In this document: positions 22,881 through 33,670 of the stretch, piece by piece
Layout: each line of letters starts with the position of its first letter
Numbering within the stretch: the stretch's first letter is position 1
Assembly: GCA_019915135.1 (NCBI GenBank)
Contig: JAHLMK010000021.1
Coordinates: forward strand, 791,159 to 855,158
Reading direction: 5' to 3'
DNA length: 64,000 bases
From: Strobilurus pachycystidiatus
Lineage: Eukaryota; Basidiomycota; Agaricomycetes; Agaricales; Physalacriaceae
Translations under genes and position numbers: made by a program
Notes under the pieces: model-generated
The model's input: the letters and a program-made list of their open reading frames with translations, nothing else
Told to the model about the DNA's origin: nothing
The model's database searches: none

Positions 22881-24224
22881 ATGGACGTGGATATGTCTTG
22901 CTCTCCGAGGCCCACCATCCACGACATGCCCCAAGAGATTGTTCTCGAGTTCTTCGGGGCTGCCGCCGGTCTTCACTCGTCTACAGATCCGGTTATCACC
23001 CTTGCCATCTCCCACGTCTGCCGCCTTTGGCACGATCTAGCGGTTTCCACTCCCCAACTCTGGAAGTACATCGCCATCACCAACGAATCCGCTGTCAGCA
23101 GCGACCCCGACATGCTGGCCGACCTCAACAACGGTCCCGTCCTCTTTCCCTTGGCGGAGCTCTACATTCAACGTTCGCAAGCCGAACGCCTCAACATTAG
23201 CATCGATATCGCCTTCAGCGGCTCTCTGTTGAACACCGACCACTGCGCTATCTTATCCTGCCTACTGGAGACACACGCCGATCGCATTCACGCTCTGACC
23301 ATCCGAAGCTACAGCCAACCTCTATACGTCGTCGTCCTAGAGCAACTTGCCTTGCGCCCAATGCCCAACCTGGTCGAATACGACGTCTCGATGACCCTTG
23401 ACCATGTGGCTCAACGAAACCCAATTTACTCCGAGCACGTCTACCCCCAAGCCGTCGAGGACGAATTCAACCGCCAGAATATCCTTTTCATCGCCACGCA
23501 CATGAACGGCGGCCCGAACGCGCTCTACCCCGCTTTACGACGCCTCTCTCTGACCTCAGTGCCCATCTTCTCTCCGGGATACGACTCTTTCCACCTCCCC
23601 CACTCCATCTCCGAGCTGAGCATGACCAACCTACCAGGCGATTACCGGCCGTACATCTCACAAATGCGACGCATCTTGGAGATGGTCCAGGATAGCCTGG
23701 AGACTCTCACGATCGTTGGGAGTTTGCCCTTGTACGAGCACCCATTGGCTGAGTCGGGGTTTGGGAAGCTCATCATGCATCGCGTCCGGACACTGACGCT
23801 GGGGTACACCACGCCCGAAGAACTCGGATACCTTTTTCAGGGCACCAGGACCAGTTTTCCTAACGTGACGCGGTTGACGCTGCGCAATTTGGCCATGGAC
23901 GACTCGAAGTACTCCTTTGGGAACGAGAGTCGGCTCGCCCACGCCATCGAGGCGCTTGGACAATCCGTCTCGTTGGGCAAAGTGCAACATCTCGAACTTG
24001 ATCGCGTCCGGTTCCCGCAGGGAGACGCTCAGCTGCAGTTCTTGGGCGCCTTGTGTTCTGTTCGGGAATTAAGCATACGAGGAATGCCTTTGGATGCCCT
24101 CGAGTCGGGTGGGATTATGCCCCACCTGGAGAAGGTGAACGGAGTATTTTGGGGATCTGATATCGAGATGAGCGATGATAAGAGCATGGTATCTGTTTGT
24201 CCCTTACATGTGACAACGATTTGA
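22881..24224 (+). CDS. F-box-like protein
   Basis: Single uninterrupted frame of 447 codons, unusual among its intron-rich neighbours. Residues about 13-70 form an F-box: IHDMPQEIVLEFFGAAAG, then TLAISHVCRLWHDLAVSTPQLWKYI, with the typical Pro, the CRxWxxLA and the PxLW signatures. The remainder is leucine-rich with recurring L-LD-V-F and LxLRNLAMDD-type segments, probably irregular LRRs. Such proteins are SCF ubiquitin-ligase adaptors and form very large, fast-evolving families in mushrooms; target unknown. The start is the first ATG before the F-box; an in-frame MSCSPRP five codons on is an alternative. Confidence 0.85.
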   Translation: MDVDMSCSPRPTIHDMPQEIVLEFFGAAAGLHSSTDPVITLAISHVCRLWHDLAVSTPQLWKYIAITNESAVSSDPDMLADLNNGPVLFPLAELYIQRSQAERLNISIDIAFSGSLLNTDHCAILSCLLETHADRIHALTIRSYSQPLYVVVLEQLALRPMPNLVEYDVSMTLDHVAQRNPIYSEHVYPQAVEDEFNRQNILFIATHMNGGPNALYPALRRLSLTSVPIFSPGYDSFHLPHSISELSMTNLPGDYRPYISQMRRILEMVQDSLETLTIVGSLPLYEHPLAESGFGKLIMHRVRTLTLGYTTPEELGYLFQGTRTSFPNVTRLTLRNLAMDDSKYSFGNESRLAHAIEALGQSVSLGKVQHLELDRVRFPQGDAQLQFLGALCSVRELSIRGMPLDALESGGIMPHLEKVNGVFWGSDIEMSDDKSMVSVCPLHVTTI

Positions 24225-24480
24225 ACGAAGTATCATTCTCAATGTATTGAATGCCTGAAGATATTAGAAACAAGCCTGAACTACACAGTTGACTAGACGA
24301 CCGTGTCTACTACTAGACCTGCACGCTTTCCATTTGCCACATTTCACAACAATCATGGGACCGCGCACAATCTTACAGGAGGTGGAACGCATTCCAGTAT
24401 TATTTCAGATTTCATAGTAAAGTATACGGGACAAACGTACGAAACTAGCCTTCCTGAATGATTATGTCTCTGATCCTAAG
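24225..24480. other. Convergent 3' spacer
   Basis: Between the F-box stop and the 3' end of the minus-strand coiled-coil gene. No feature seen. Confidence 0.5.
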
Positions 24481-25156
24481 TTAGTGTATCACTTTGTCAA
24501 GGTAACGTTCGTATTCATCCCCAATCCCGTCAAGATTCTCGATACTGCGCCAATATTCCTTGTCCCACATCTTCGCGTAAAGCTCTTTCATTTGTCGTTG
24601 AACCTCATTGCGCTCATCCTCACGCGCTTCGAGCTCTTCTTCCAATTGATTGATGTGTGCTAGACAGGCAAGGCAAAAAGCTCAAAGAGGTTGGGTTGTT
24701 GGCAGACGTGAAACATACTGATGATCACTATCGCCTTTCGTATGCGCTCGAGATCAATAGCAGCTGAGCTGGAATGGCAACGAGCTGCTCGGAAATAGAA
24801 GAGCACATCCTCGGAGACTGTAGTATTCACCTCCCATGAACAGACGTTGCGAGAGAGGAGAAAGAAAGACATACTCTTCGGAAGTGTATCAACTGTTTCA
24901 AGCCAATATGCATGTCGGTTCGCCTCTATCCGATCCTCTAGGTCAAAAATCATATTGTACGTAGAGTAGAGACGGTGCTCCAGATAGTTTTCCTCCGACT
25001 CGAGCATCGTCCTTGCGGTCTCGATCAAGAAACTGTAAGTTGCCTTTAGTGCCGAGAAGAGGCAACAGCGAGCTTTGGAGCTCACGGTATCCAGTTTGCA
25101 TCATCATGGCTATCATCGGACGATGTCCCACTCTCCTTAGCGGCCTCAGACGCCAT
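24481..25156 (-). CDS. Orphan coiled-coil protein, family member 3
   Basis: Exons 25086-25156, 24875-25032, 24719-24817, 24481-24659, 168 residues. Exon 2 is exactly the same length (158 nt) as in the plus-strand copy and carries the same hallmark, DLEDRIEANRHAYWLETVDTLPK. Exon 4 is a coiled coil (INQLEEELEAREDERNEVQ, then EYWRSIENLDGIGDEYERYLD). The leader is MASEAAKESGTSSDDSHDD. No known domain. Its start lies about 280 bp from QCR8, divergently, so the two may share a promoter region that includes the ACGACCGTCGGG element at about 25208-25219. Confidence 0.7.
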
Positions 25157-25435
25157 TTCGTTGATATAGTATTGAAGGAGTCGTGCCAAGCCAGAGTCAG
25201 TGCGCCACGACGACCGTCGGGGGGAGAGCAGTAGCGAGCAGGTATTCAACAAGAAGTCGCGTGATACACAGATGGAAAGGACCGCAGAGCTAGCAGGCAA
25301 GACGATATGGTTAGAAGAAAGATGCCGCCACAGACCCGAGTGCCGACCTCCAGATTTGTGCGTGCTTGGCTGCGGGATCAGCCGGAGGTACTCGGGTTTG
25401 CAGAAGCTGCACATTGACCACCACATTCCGCAACG

Positions 25436-25969
25436 ATGAGACCGTCCATTATCCGATATGGGGAGATGCCAGGACGTGGGTGCCGACTTTCCCGCTGAGC
25501 GCGCGTGTATGCTGACCATTTTCCGTGTCCAGCCAAGCGGGCTTGGGTGAGCCAATCATGCTTCAGCCATGACGAACGGAAGCTAACGGACCGCTAGAAC
25601 GTGTGGTGGGGTGACTACCATGGCCTCGTGAAGCAGAAGGGAGTCTACCAGTACAGTGCGTGCTCTGTCCTGCCGCTGGAATAGGCGAGGCTGACGATAC
25701 ATATTTGCCAGCCATCTCGCCCTACCAGGCCAAGGCTGCTCCCAACTGGGTACGCAACTACCTCTTCAACGGAGTCAGGCGCATTGGCGCAGAGTCCTTC
25801 TACTGGGGCATCCCATTTGCGTGTGGTCAGTGGGCCTCAACTGGCAACCATGCATCCAGGACTCATCTCCGTTCATGCAGGCTACGGCATCTACACCTGG
25901 GCCAACTCGTACACCGAATACGTCGAGAGCAAGGCGGGTCACATCGCAGCTGGCCACGCGGAGCATTAA
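25436..25969 (+). CDS. QCR8: Cytochrome b-c1 complex subunit 8
   Basis: Small inner-membrane subunit of respiratory complex III. Exons 25598-25655, 25712-25825 and 25881-25969 encode NVWWGDYHGLVKQKGVYQYT, then ISPYQAKAAPNWVRNYLFNG, the family membrane-entry helix GAESFYWGIPFACGYGIY and the tail AGHIAAGHAEH. A first exon from the ATG at 25436 reads MRPSIIRYGEMPG, the conserved QCR8 N-terminus. The exon 1/exon 2 junction does not keep frame with any GT donor: exon 2 needs phase 0, while the available donors give phase 1 or 2. Either one base is wrong in the sequence or an unusual donor is used. Total length of about 100 residues fits the family. Confidence 0.85.
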
Positions 25970-26170
25970 AATATTCAGGTGTGTGCACCTGCCCTCGAGT
26001 CATTCGCGTGCTGAATTCTGGAGGCAGTATAATAGAATTTTCCTCAATACGAACTATTCCAATCGCTCACTCCTGATCACAATCATCTGCTTCAGCCTGT
26101 CCCTACACAAAGAGCACGACCTATATACGAGACTGCCATTGGTAACGCGAGTTTAAATCGTCGTGCCTCG
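25970..26170. other. 3' spacer
   Basis: Convergent spacer after QCR8. No feature seen. Confidence 0.4.
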
Positions 26171-26453
26171 TCAAAGCAGCGCCATTTCCTCCTCATACAA
26201 ATAACCTGCCAGTCCGTGTATCCCCCTCTCAAATACGCGCTGGCGACGCCGACGTCCTTGGCGCCTGGCCCAACTGGATGAAATTGATTGTCTACCGTCC
26301 ACTATTGTGATCCTGTCATCTCTTCCGACGATCAGCAGCGCGTCGCTTCTTGAGTTTTATGTCAATGTTGAACATCTCTCATTCCAATACTTACCCTCCC
26401 ATGCCAGGCAACACCTTCATACCCGTGACCGTGCCCCCTTCGCCTATCGTCTC
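26171..26453 (-). CDS. C-terminal exons of a small unidentified protein
   Basis: Two exons joined by a clean GT-AG intron: 26395-26453 reads ETIGEGGTVTGMKVLPGMGG, and 26171-26273 reads a basic segment ARRQGRRRRQ followed by RVFERGIHGLAGYLYEEEMALL and a stop. Phases match (2 then 1). The 5' exon or exons, somewhere in 26460-27000, could not be placed; a MYIIRRLYHRSFLQ start near 26700 is possible. No family recognised. The compact, ordered-looking C-terminus suggests a real gene rather than chance. Confidence 0.4.
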
Positions 26454-26459
26454 CTGTTG

Positions 26460-27338
26460 GAAGTCAGCATTCGGCGTTTGAGGTCATCCAGACTTGGTAT
26501 CGATCTAGGGTTGCTGCCACCTTCTTGTACGGTTAGGCCGTCATGCTATTCGACAGACATCGCCTCCGATCGTTTGGGCCGACTTTCCCGCTACATTTAC
26601 AGTTGGCCGCAATGTATAAGGTGAGATGGTTCAGTCGAAATGTCAATGTCACGTCTTGACTTGACTTGCAGGAATGAGCGGTGGTACAGGCGTCTAATGA
26701 TATACATCTTGGGTATGATTATGCTGGAAGTTCAGTTATTACGTTCCTTGCTGCTATTTTCGTTCAATCTCCAACCATCGTCGACATATCGATTTGTTTT
26801 CAGCGAAGAGATTCGTCAACTATCCCGAGCCAAGACGAGACCCAGAAGTCTCGGGCAATGAGTCGTGGATCCAGTCCGTTCAAGTTTCCTAGATTCTTGT
26901 GGCGAAACTCGTGTCCAACGACCCTGCCATCCTTCTGACAATCCCATCTTGGTGTTCTTGATCCTGCCCCAGCTGCGCAGATATAAATACTACTCACGCC
27001 CACCCATCCTGGACGGCTGAAGTACAATAGCTGCGAACAATTTAGTATGTTCTACCGCACGCGCCAAACGTGAAATGCGCTTACACTGGCACATCTACAG
27101 CCCAGGGCTGGGTCAGGGGCGGTGTAAAGTGCCCGCAATGAATTGTTTGCATAGCGTTTGAGATTTTCGGGTCAGACGTTTACCGTTACGGCCCCCTTTG
27201 CCCTTGAGGTATATAACCGTGTGTCTCTCTTCCCTGTACGCCCTTTTCCTTCTTTCTCATCCTTACCGCGAGGTCTGGTGTTATCTCCTTCCCTCGGGAC
27301 TTTTTTCCATTCTACCATTTTAATTCCTTTTGGCCAAC
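26460..27338. other. Unresolved region, promoter of GH17 gene at right
   Basis: May contain the 5' exons of the minus-strand gene at 26171. No other domain-bearing frame. TATA-like TATAAATAC at about 26982-26990. Confidence 0.35.
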
Positions 27339-28999
27339 ATGTCGTCAAGTGAGGTGCTGAATTCTGCTCCTTCCCATGCTCGATCTCAGAGTGGGATGGC
27401 GAATGCGCTGGAGAAGAGCCAGATGAGGAAGAGGCGCTCGAAGTGGATCGTGCGTTGTTATATGGCTCTATATCTTACATTCGCTAATTATTCTTCTAAC
27501 CCAGGTCATCGGGAGCCTCATCGCCCTCGTCGTGATCGTTGCTGTTGCCGTCGGTGTTGGCGTGGGGGTGTCGAAGAACAAGAACAAGAAGAACAACGAC
27601 TCCTCGTCTGCCTCGGATACCTCTGGCTCTGACTCTGGCTCTAGCTCTAGTGGATCATCTGGGTCTAGTTCCGGTTCGTCGAACAACGGGACGTCACAGA
27701 CCGACCCCAACGACCCCAGTAAATTCACGAAGGATTCGCGTCTGCACAAGTCGCTCTATGGGCTTGCGTACACCCCGACTGGATCTCTCATGCCGGAGTG
27801 TGGGAGCGAGCTGTCGGATATCATCCAAGATGTTCAGGTGGGTGCCGCTCTACGAGACCTTTGCCGGATGCTCATTATTTCGGTCAGATCATGTCTCAAC
27901 TGACTGATCGTGTCCGTCTGTATGGGTCGGATTGTAACCAGTCGGCGCTTGTTGTACGTTCTCCATTCATATCCAAGTCCTCTGAAGGGATGTTCATTTG
28001 AGAATAGCTGGAGGCGATCAAGCAGACCAAAGTGGATATCAAGCTTTACCTTGGCAATTACCCAGACATCGATGATGATACTGTCTACACCCGCCAACGC
28101 GACGCTATCAAGGCCGCGCTACAGACCTACGGCTCTGATCATGTCGCGGGAATCACTGTCGGAAACGAGTTCATTCTGAAGTAAGTGCTGTGGCGTACAT
28201 CTTTCATATCAAGCCGCATGTCTCATCATCTTCCACCATCAGCTACGTGACTGATAATGGCGGGGAACCGAACGGCGCTAGCGGAAATATTGCGGGCAGG
28301 AAGCTGGTTGGATACATTAATGACACACGGTCGATGCTGTCCGACCTTGACATGAGTGATATTCCTGTTGGAAACTCGGATGCGGGATACTACTTCAATG
28401 ACTTGGTATTGGAGGCTGTGGACTATGGCGTACGTGGTGATCGTTTCTTTAGTTCTGGAGACTGACATGCGTATGCTCACCAGTTGTCCAACGTACACCC
28501 GTGGTTCGCTGGTACCACCATAGAGGAAGCCGCCCCCTGGACCTTCGATGCGTTCCAGACCGAGAACGTTGATCATGCAAATTCGCTTCCTAACAAGGTT
28601 CGTTTCTGGTTTCACTCTCCCCTTTGAGCCTTAGACTAACGCCTAGTTCTGTTCTCCTTCTAGCCGAAGATGTACATCGCTGAAACCGGCTGGCCCACAC
28701 AATCGAACGGCACCGCCGACGAGAGTAACGGCGCGTCGGACGCCTCTGAGGCGAACCTGCAAATCTTCCTCGACAACTTCGTTTGCCAGGCAAACGCCAA
28801 CAACACTGGGTACTTCTTCTTCGAGTTCTTCGACGAGAAGTGGAAAGACGAGATGTATGGTGGCGTTGAGGGCTACTGGGGTCTTTTCCATCAAAAGTAC
28901 GTTTCTATCACGCTCTGCAATTCGTGTAATACCCATGCTGATATGATGCCTAGCAAAACCCTCAAGCACATTGAGATCCCGGACTGCAAGGCGCCATAG
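27339..28999 (+). CDS. Membrane-anchored GH17 beta-1,3-glucanase
   Basis: Eight exons: 27339-27449, 27505-27837, 27888-27953, 28008-28180, 28243-28429, 28484-28597, 28664-28896, 28954-28999, 420 residues, phases all consistent. A short cytosolic N-terminus ends RKRRSKWI and is followed by a signal-anchor helix (IGSLIALVVIVAVAVGVGVGV, residues about 38-58), a Ser/Gly-rich stalk (about 60-100) and the glycoside hydrolase family 17 barrel: LYGLAYTPTG, VRLYGSDC, LGNYPD, the acid/base Glu in ITVGNEF, WFAG, and the nucleophile Glu in IAETGWPT. GH17 enzymes cut or transfer cell-wall beta-1,3-glucan. The type II topology puts the enzyme at the wall face. Both catalytic Glu are present. Confidence 0.93.
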
Positions 29000-29631
29000 T
29001 GTTGTCTTCTTTTGAACACCTTTCACGAAGTTAACGATGGACGCCATTTTATTTAATTGCTACATAACAGTACACTCTCTACACCGTTACGCTTATCTGC
29101 TATTCCTTCATGATGCTATGTAGTTTTGAATTAGTTCAACTTTTCACCACATGGACGTGGTTGTTTTCCTAGCCGCTCGTACTGCTACTAATAGCCTGTG
29201 GGAGCTCATCAGAGTGGACAGACGCCGTATCCTTCCAGAAGCTACCTCTATGGTACGGGTAGTATCTTGCTGTGTACGTTCATGTTTGTTAGATGGCAGT
29301 CTCCGGGAACCTCTCTTTCGATTGTGGCGCGTTCTCATGCCAGTGCCACCCTCAGCACGACTGCTCAAGTTGCCTGTCAAACTTTACGTTTGTCAAGCTT
29401 CCTCGTCGGCTTCGCCTCGAGCCATTCATGTTCGTAGACGGCTAATCTCACACAGGAAGTCACTTACGATTACGAATTTTTGGATCAAACTCAAATGATC
29501 CTATAAAATGTAGACGTCGCTGTCGAGAAACCGTTGAGTATTATACATATCGTACAAGGTTCTGTCGTAACGAATGGTACAGTAGTATACAAAGAAAGCT
29601 TTACAAGTTACACCAGTCCGAAACTAATTAA
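29000..29631. other. Intergenic, no gene seen
   Basis: 3' flanks of the GH17 gene and the BTB gene. A 115-codon plus-strand frame at 29151 lacks any domain. Confidence 0.45.
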
Positions 29632-30623
29632 TCACAGATATTCACTGAATTTGGGCAAGTCGTTTCGGTCTCGAGCAGATTGATGACACCAGTAGCCCAA
29701 TTCCCGTTTACAATCATCACATCTATTTCCCAACAACGCTTGCCGTTTTTCCAGAATAGAGCGCAGCCTCAGCAGCCCTTCCGGCTGTCCTGCCATCTCG
29801 TGGGCTATCACGGCATAATTCTCCGCCCATATTTCGCAGTGGTGCACGGTGCTGTTCTTGCTGTCGCCTTTATGATGTCTAGTGGGCCCGAATCGTGTAT
29901 ACTCCTTGTTCATGAGATCTACCCAGTCCTGGTAATACTGGACCTAGAAGCACATGAGTTACCAGCGTCCCAATCGTCGAGTACTGTGAAAGTGGTGCTG
30001 ACCCAAGCGGCAAAGATGGACCCAGGAAGTCTACGAATCATCTTCGTTGCCGGTAGGGTGATTGTGGCCTCAGCGCACTCGTTCATGATGTCCTCTCGTT
30101 TGTGTCGTACGCTGTATAGCAATACCTCCAAAGGATGACTGGAGATCGATTCCCTGTTCAACACTAGCGTCACACACCGACCTCACGCCGCTCCGGATGA
30201 AATCGAACTCACTTCATCTTTTGGCTGCATACCCCAATGGCGGAATAGATCTGGTACTTCTCGACGGCCTCAGCGAGTGCCGCTAGCACGTCGAAGGGGA
30301 CGTGATTGAGATCCGGCTGGGGCTGCAGATAGACGTATTGCAACATCAACTCCAATACCTCCGACGACTCTGCCATCTCCACGTCCTCTTGACATTTCGG
30401 GATAGTAGACCCCCCAGCGTCGGCGAAGACTTGGGAGTGCATCTCCAGGTTTATCCGGTGCGTCTTGAACAGGACATTGTCTGACGATCTCAGAGTGACG
30501 TCTGAATTCGACGCATTGACTGCTGGAGAGTGAGACAAAGGGCATGAGGAAAAGGTCGGTCCTACATCGCTCAGAGACGGTCGTGGTGGTGGATGACATG
30601 AGACTTTGAGCTTGGGAAGTCAT
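29632..30623 (-). CDS. BTB/POZ domain protein
   Basis: Exons 30566-30623, 30213-30519, 30003-30153, 29632-29943, 275 residues. The BTB domain begins SNSDVTLRSSDNVLFKTHRINLEMHSQVFADA and continues through VLELMLQYVYLQPQPDL and LAALAEAVEKYQIYSA, the usual alpha/beta BTB order. The C-terminal part has no known domain but includes a CDDCKRELGYWCHQ cluster that could bind zinc. Fungal BTB proteins of this short type are mostly adaptors of unknown partner. The start is the ATG at 30623, which splices cleanly to the BTB exon. Confidence 0.85.
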
Positions 30624-31222
30624 GGGAGGCCATAGCCTCCTTCACCTGAGCGTGTGATCAAGACAAGGTGACGTCAAGTGTGCGACCGGCTGTGATTGGC
30701 TGCAGAGGAAGTGCATTCGGTTAGTTAGCGAGAGAGCGGTTGTAAGCCACGCCACACACCGCAAGATTAGGGCAACACTGCAACAGTCTACGAGAGCACC
30801 CATCGTCATGATGTTGAAATGTATGCGTAGGCCAAGCTAGCTCAATGAGGCATTCAAGTTCTCTTTTTCGCCGCGTCATATACCAAGAAAACGGTGAAGG
30901 CAAGTACGCAGACTGAGTACTGAGTGGTAAGAGGCTAAAGTGGCAAATTGGTAGAATTGATCGGGTGGACACACGTGGGTCCCTTGGTGCAGACCCTCAT
31001 CATGATCCTGCCCAGATCCTGCCCTCATCGACCTTCCGACTCATCTTCCGCCTCGAATGATCCAAATTAATTGTCGTAAAGCTATAGGCGCTCGACGTAC
31101 TCCAATCGTGGCGTAGCACCTGCGGCAGTTACCTAATCCGAGCCTCCTATCCTCTCGTGTTTTGCCATGCCACCCCTTTATTCGGGCATTGCACCTCCTT
31201 CCACTGTCGTCGCGTTTCTGCG
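30624..31222. other. Divergent intergenic region
   Basis: Between the BTB start (minus) and the deaminase-like gene start (plus). No supported gene. Confidence 0.45.
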
Positions 31223-32779
31223 ATGAGTGAAGACCCATCGCGAGAGCAGACATCTCTCGACCAAAGCGAGCCCGTGGCCTCCAGCTCTCACTCCCTCCGC
31301 CGGTCTGATGCACAAATCGACCTTCTCTTCCGCCTCCGAATCATAGAGAAGCTCCAGGACATTTCGCAGCCTCACATACACTACCAGCCGGACGATGACT
31401 GCATTATTGACCTGCTCAACTGGATCGCCTTGTGCTTCTCCCAACACGCGTCAGGCGATGCAGTTTCGGTAGCATTCTCCGCCCAGATGGGCCATATCAC
31501 ACTCTACCTCGCCAACACCCCACGAACGCAGACTTTAGGGAATTGTGTCGAGTACTTCCTAGCAGTCCTTCGGAATGTCTTGGACGACGAAGACATGGCA
31601 CCAGAGGCGCTCACACGGACTTTCCTGCGCATGGCCATCGACATCGCCTACGAGCGGATTGAGCGGAAGATATGTCTGGTCTCCCAGACCGACGAAGGGA
31701 TGGGCCAGACGTCGTATCATTTCACCAACCTGGTCTCAAATTGGCTCTTCTATCGGCCAGAGGGCGAGGTGTCGCGCGGCTTCGTCAACATGGCCACCAC
31801 TTACTGCGGCGACGCAAAACGCACCAACGAATTTCTCATCCAGTCGTTCCTCACCCTTGTCAGCCAGATCCCAGGACATGCCGCGGAATTGACGCCTGAC
31901 GAACGCTACACCTACCTGTCCTCAATAATAACAGCTTGCAGCCTGCTCGCCAATTCGACCTTTTTCTACGACCTCATCAATTGCCACTCATTCAGGCTTT
32001 CGCTCAAGATTCAGGATCGTGCGTAGTTCATCTTTTTTCGACATGGCCACACCCAACACAAAACAGGCATTTTCCTCCATAAAATCCATCGACGTATCAC
32101 CCGTATAGCGGTCTACAAGACCGGCGCCATGCAATTCGTGTATTTGGGGTTGCCGTTCATTCGCTCCGTCCTCGGCGACCCCAACACCGGTGTGATCGAT
32201 GTCCAGCTCATCAGCGAACCAGCGGACCAAATTACTCTTTTCCAAAAATACCGTTGGCCAGAATCGCCCGCAACGTGTATTCCTCATCTTCTCCTCGACG
32301 AAGAGGAGCTCAATCACTCTCGTCACTCTACAGGCGGCAGTGATGCCTCTTTATCGACGGACGAGAGCAATCGTGGATGTTGTTCCGAGCCGTCGCGTTT
32401 GGACCAACAACTGCGTGGGGAGCTGCTCCAATCCGAGCTCCTTCTCAACGCGTGGGACGAGGACACAGAGGTGGACGCCAAATACCACTCCGAGTTGCAG
32501 CTTATCCATTACCTAAACAAGCACAATGTCGAGGTGGCATATCACGCATTTGGGACGTCCAAGCCGGTGTGCTGGACGTGTGTGTGCTATATTGATCACC
32601 TACCGGGAGGGGAGGAGAACAAATGGTGGTACTCGAAGGGGCGCAGTAAGGTGTCCTCTGAGTGGATGATACCGACAGAAGCGACCGACGAAACCATCGA
32701 GGGTTTATTACGCGACTCACAGGAACATATGGAACGAGTTGTAGAGGAGGTTGCTTTTGATTGTTACTATCAATACTAG
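31223..32779 (+). CDS. OTT_1508-like deaminase family protein
   Basis: Two exons, 31223-32018 and 32067-32779, 502 residues. The first about 400 residues are helical with no named domain. The C-terminus carries a zinc-deaminase-like signature: an HSE motif in KYHSELQLIHYL (about residue 410) and, about 25 residues on, KPVCWTCVCYI, i.e. a PxCxxC pair. This order (H-x-E then C-x2-C) is that of the cytidine-deaminase-like fold, and the neighbourhood matches the OTT_1508-like group known from fungi and Rickettsiales. Fungal members are of unknown substrate and have been proposed to act on nucleic acids or nucleotides. The start at 31223 is chosen over 31157 because the upstream residues look untranslated. 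Confidence 0.65.
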
Positions 32780-33670
32780 GCGTATTAGTATGGTCTGTGG
32801 CAGTAGACACGATATACAAACTCGAACATTTTGAGTGTAGTCGTATGTAAGACAGAAACCACTTGCTGCTGGGCGGCATCGGCAAACAAGTTCCGGCACG
32901 AAGTATCTGCAGACCTTGTCGTCAAACCACGATCGTCATCTTCTACCCTTTTGACGAGAGGTCCGTCTACATCCTTGTCGTCACCTCTAATGCTTAGTTC
33001 AAGTCTTTTCAGTCTGTATGAATGCCCTTGGCCTCTCTCGTGGCTTTCGGTATCAACCTCGCCGGCGGCAGGGCCCGCCTCTCGTGTCGCCACAACGTAT
33101 GGCCCCTGCTCTCGTCGCGTCGGTTAGCGACCCACGCGCACGACGGATTCTCGAACAGGAAAATTTTGGAATTTGCTCTCGCTTTCAAGAACTCCTCCAA
33201 CAAGCTCCATGATATCCATAACCACTTTCCCGAACTCGTATCCACTCACACCGCCGAAGTCGGTGTTTCCGTCTGTCGGGTATACTGTTGAACACGTGTG
33301 AGAACATCGGACCTGTGCGTCCGTCGGAAACAAGGAATTAAAGGCATTTGGATATTTTACTCAACATCTGCACTAAATTCCACTGTGATTTGCTCGTATT
33401 TCCTGCAATGTAAATGCTTTGAACCACAATCGAGTAGATGTGAATGTAAATCTATCGAAAGACCACAGATTTTCACAAGGATTTTCGGCTACAATACACC
33501 AACAATGGTCTTTCCATGGAAACAATACATAATATCACATGTGTTCATTAGTTGAGTACAGGTGATATTTATATTTTTCTGCGACACAACTGATGTTATG
33601 ACATGTATACCACAGATGAAAAACCAGCTCCTACATCGCGGCCGCTGGTACGACGCTCACCGGTCAGCGG
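32780..33670. other. Intergenic, no gene seen
   Basis: AT-richer stretch 33290-33620 with no domain. A short (GGTCAGC)3 repeat lies at about 33661-33681, just inside the next gene's 3' end. Confidence 0.4.
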
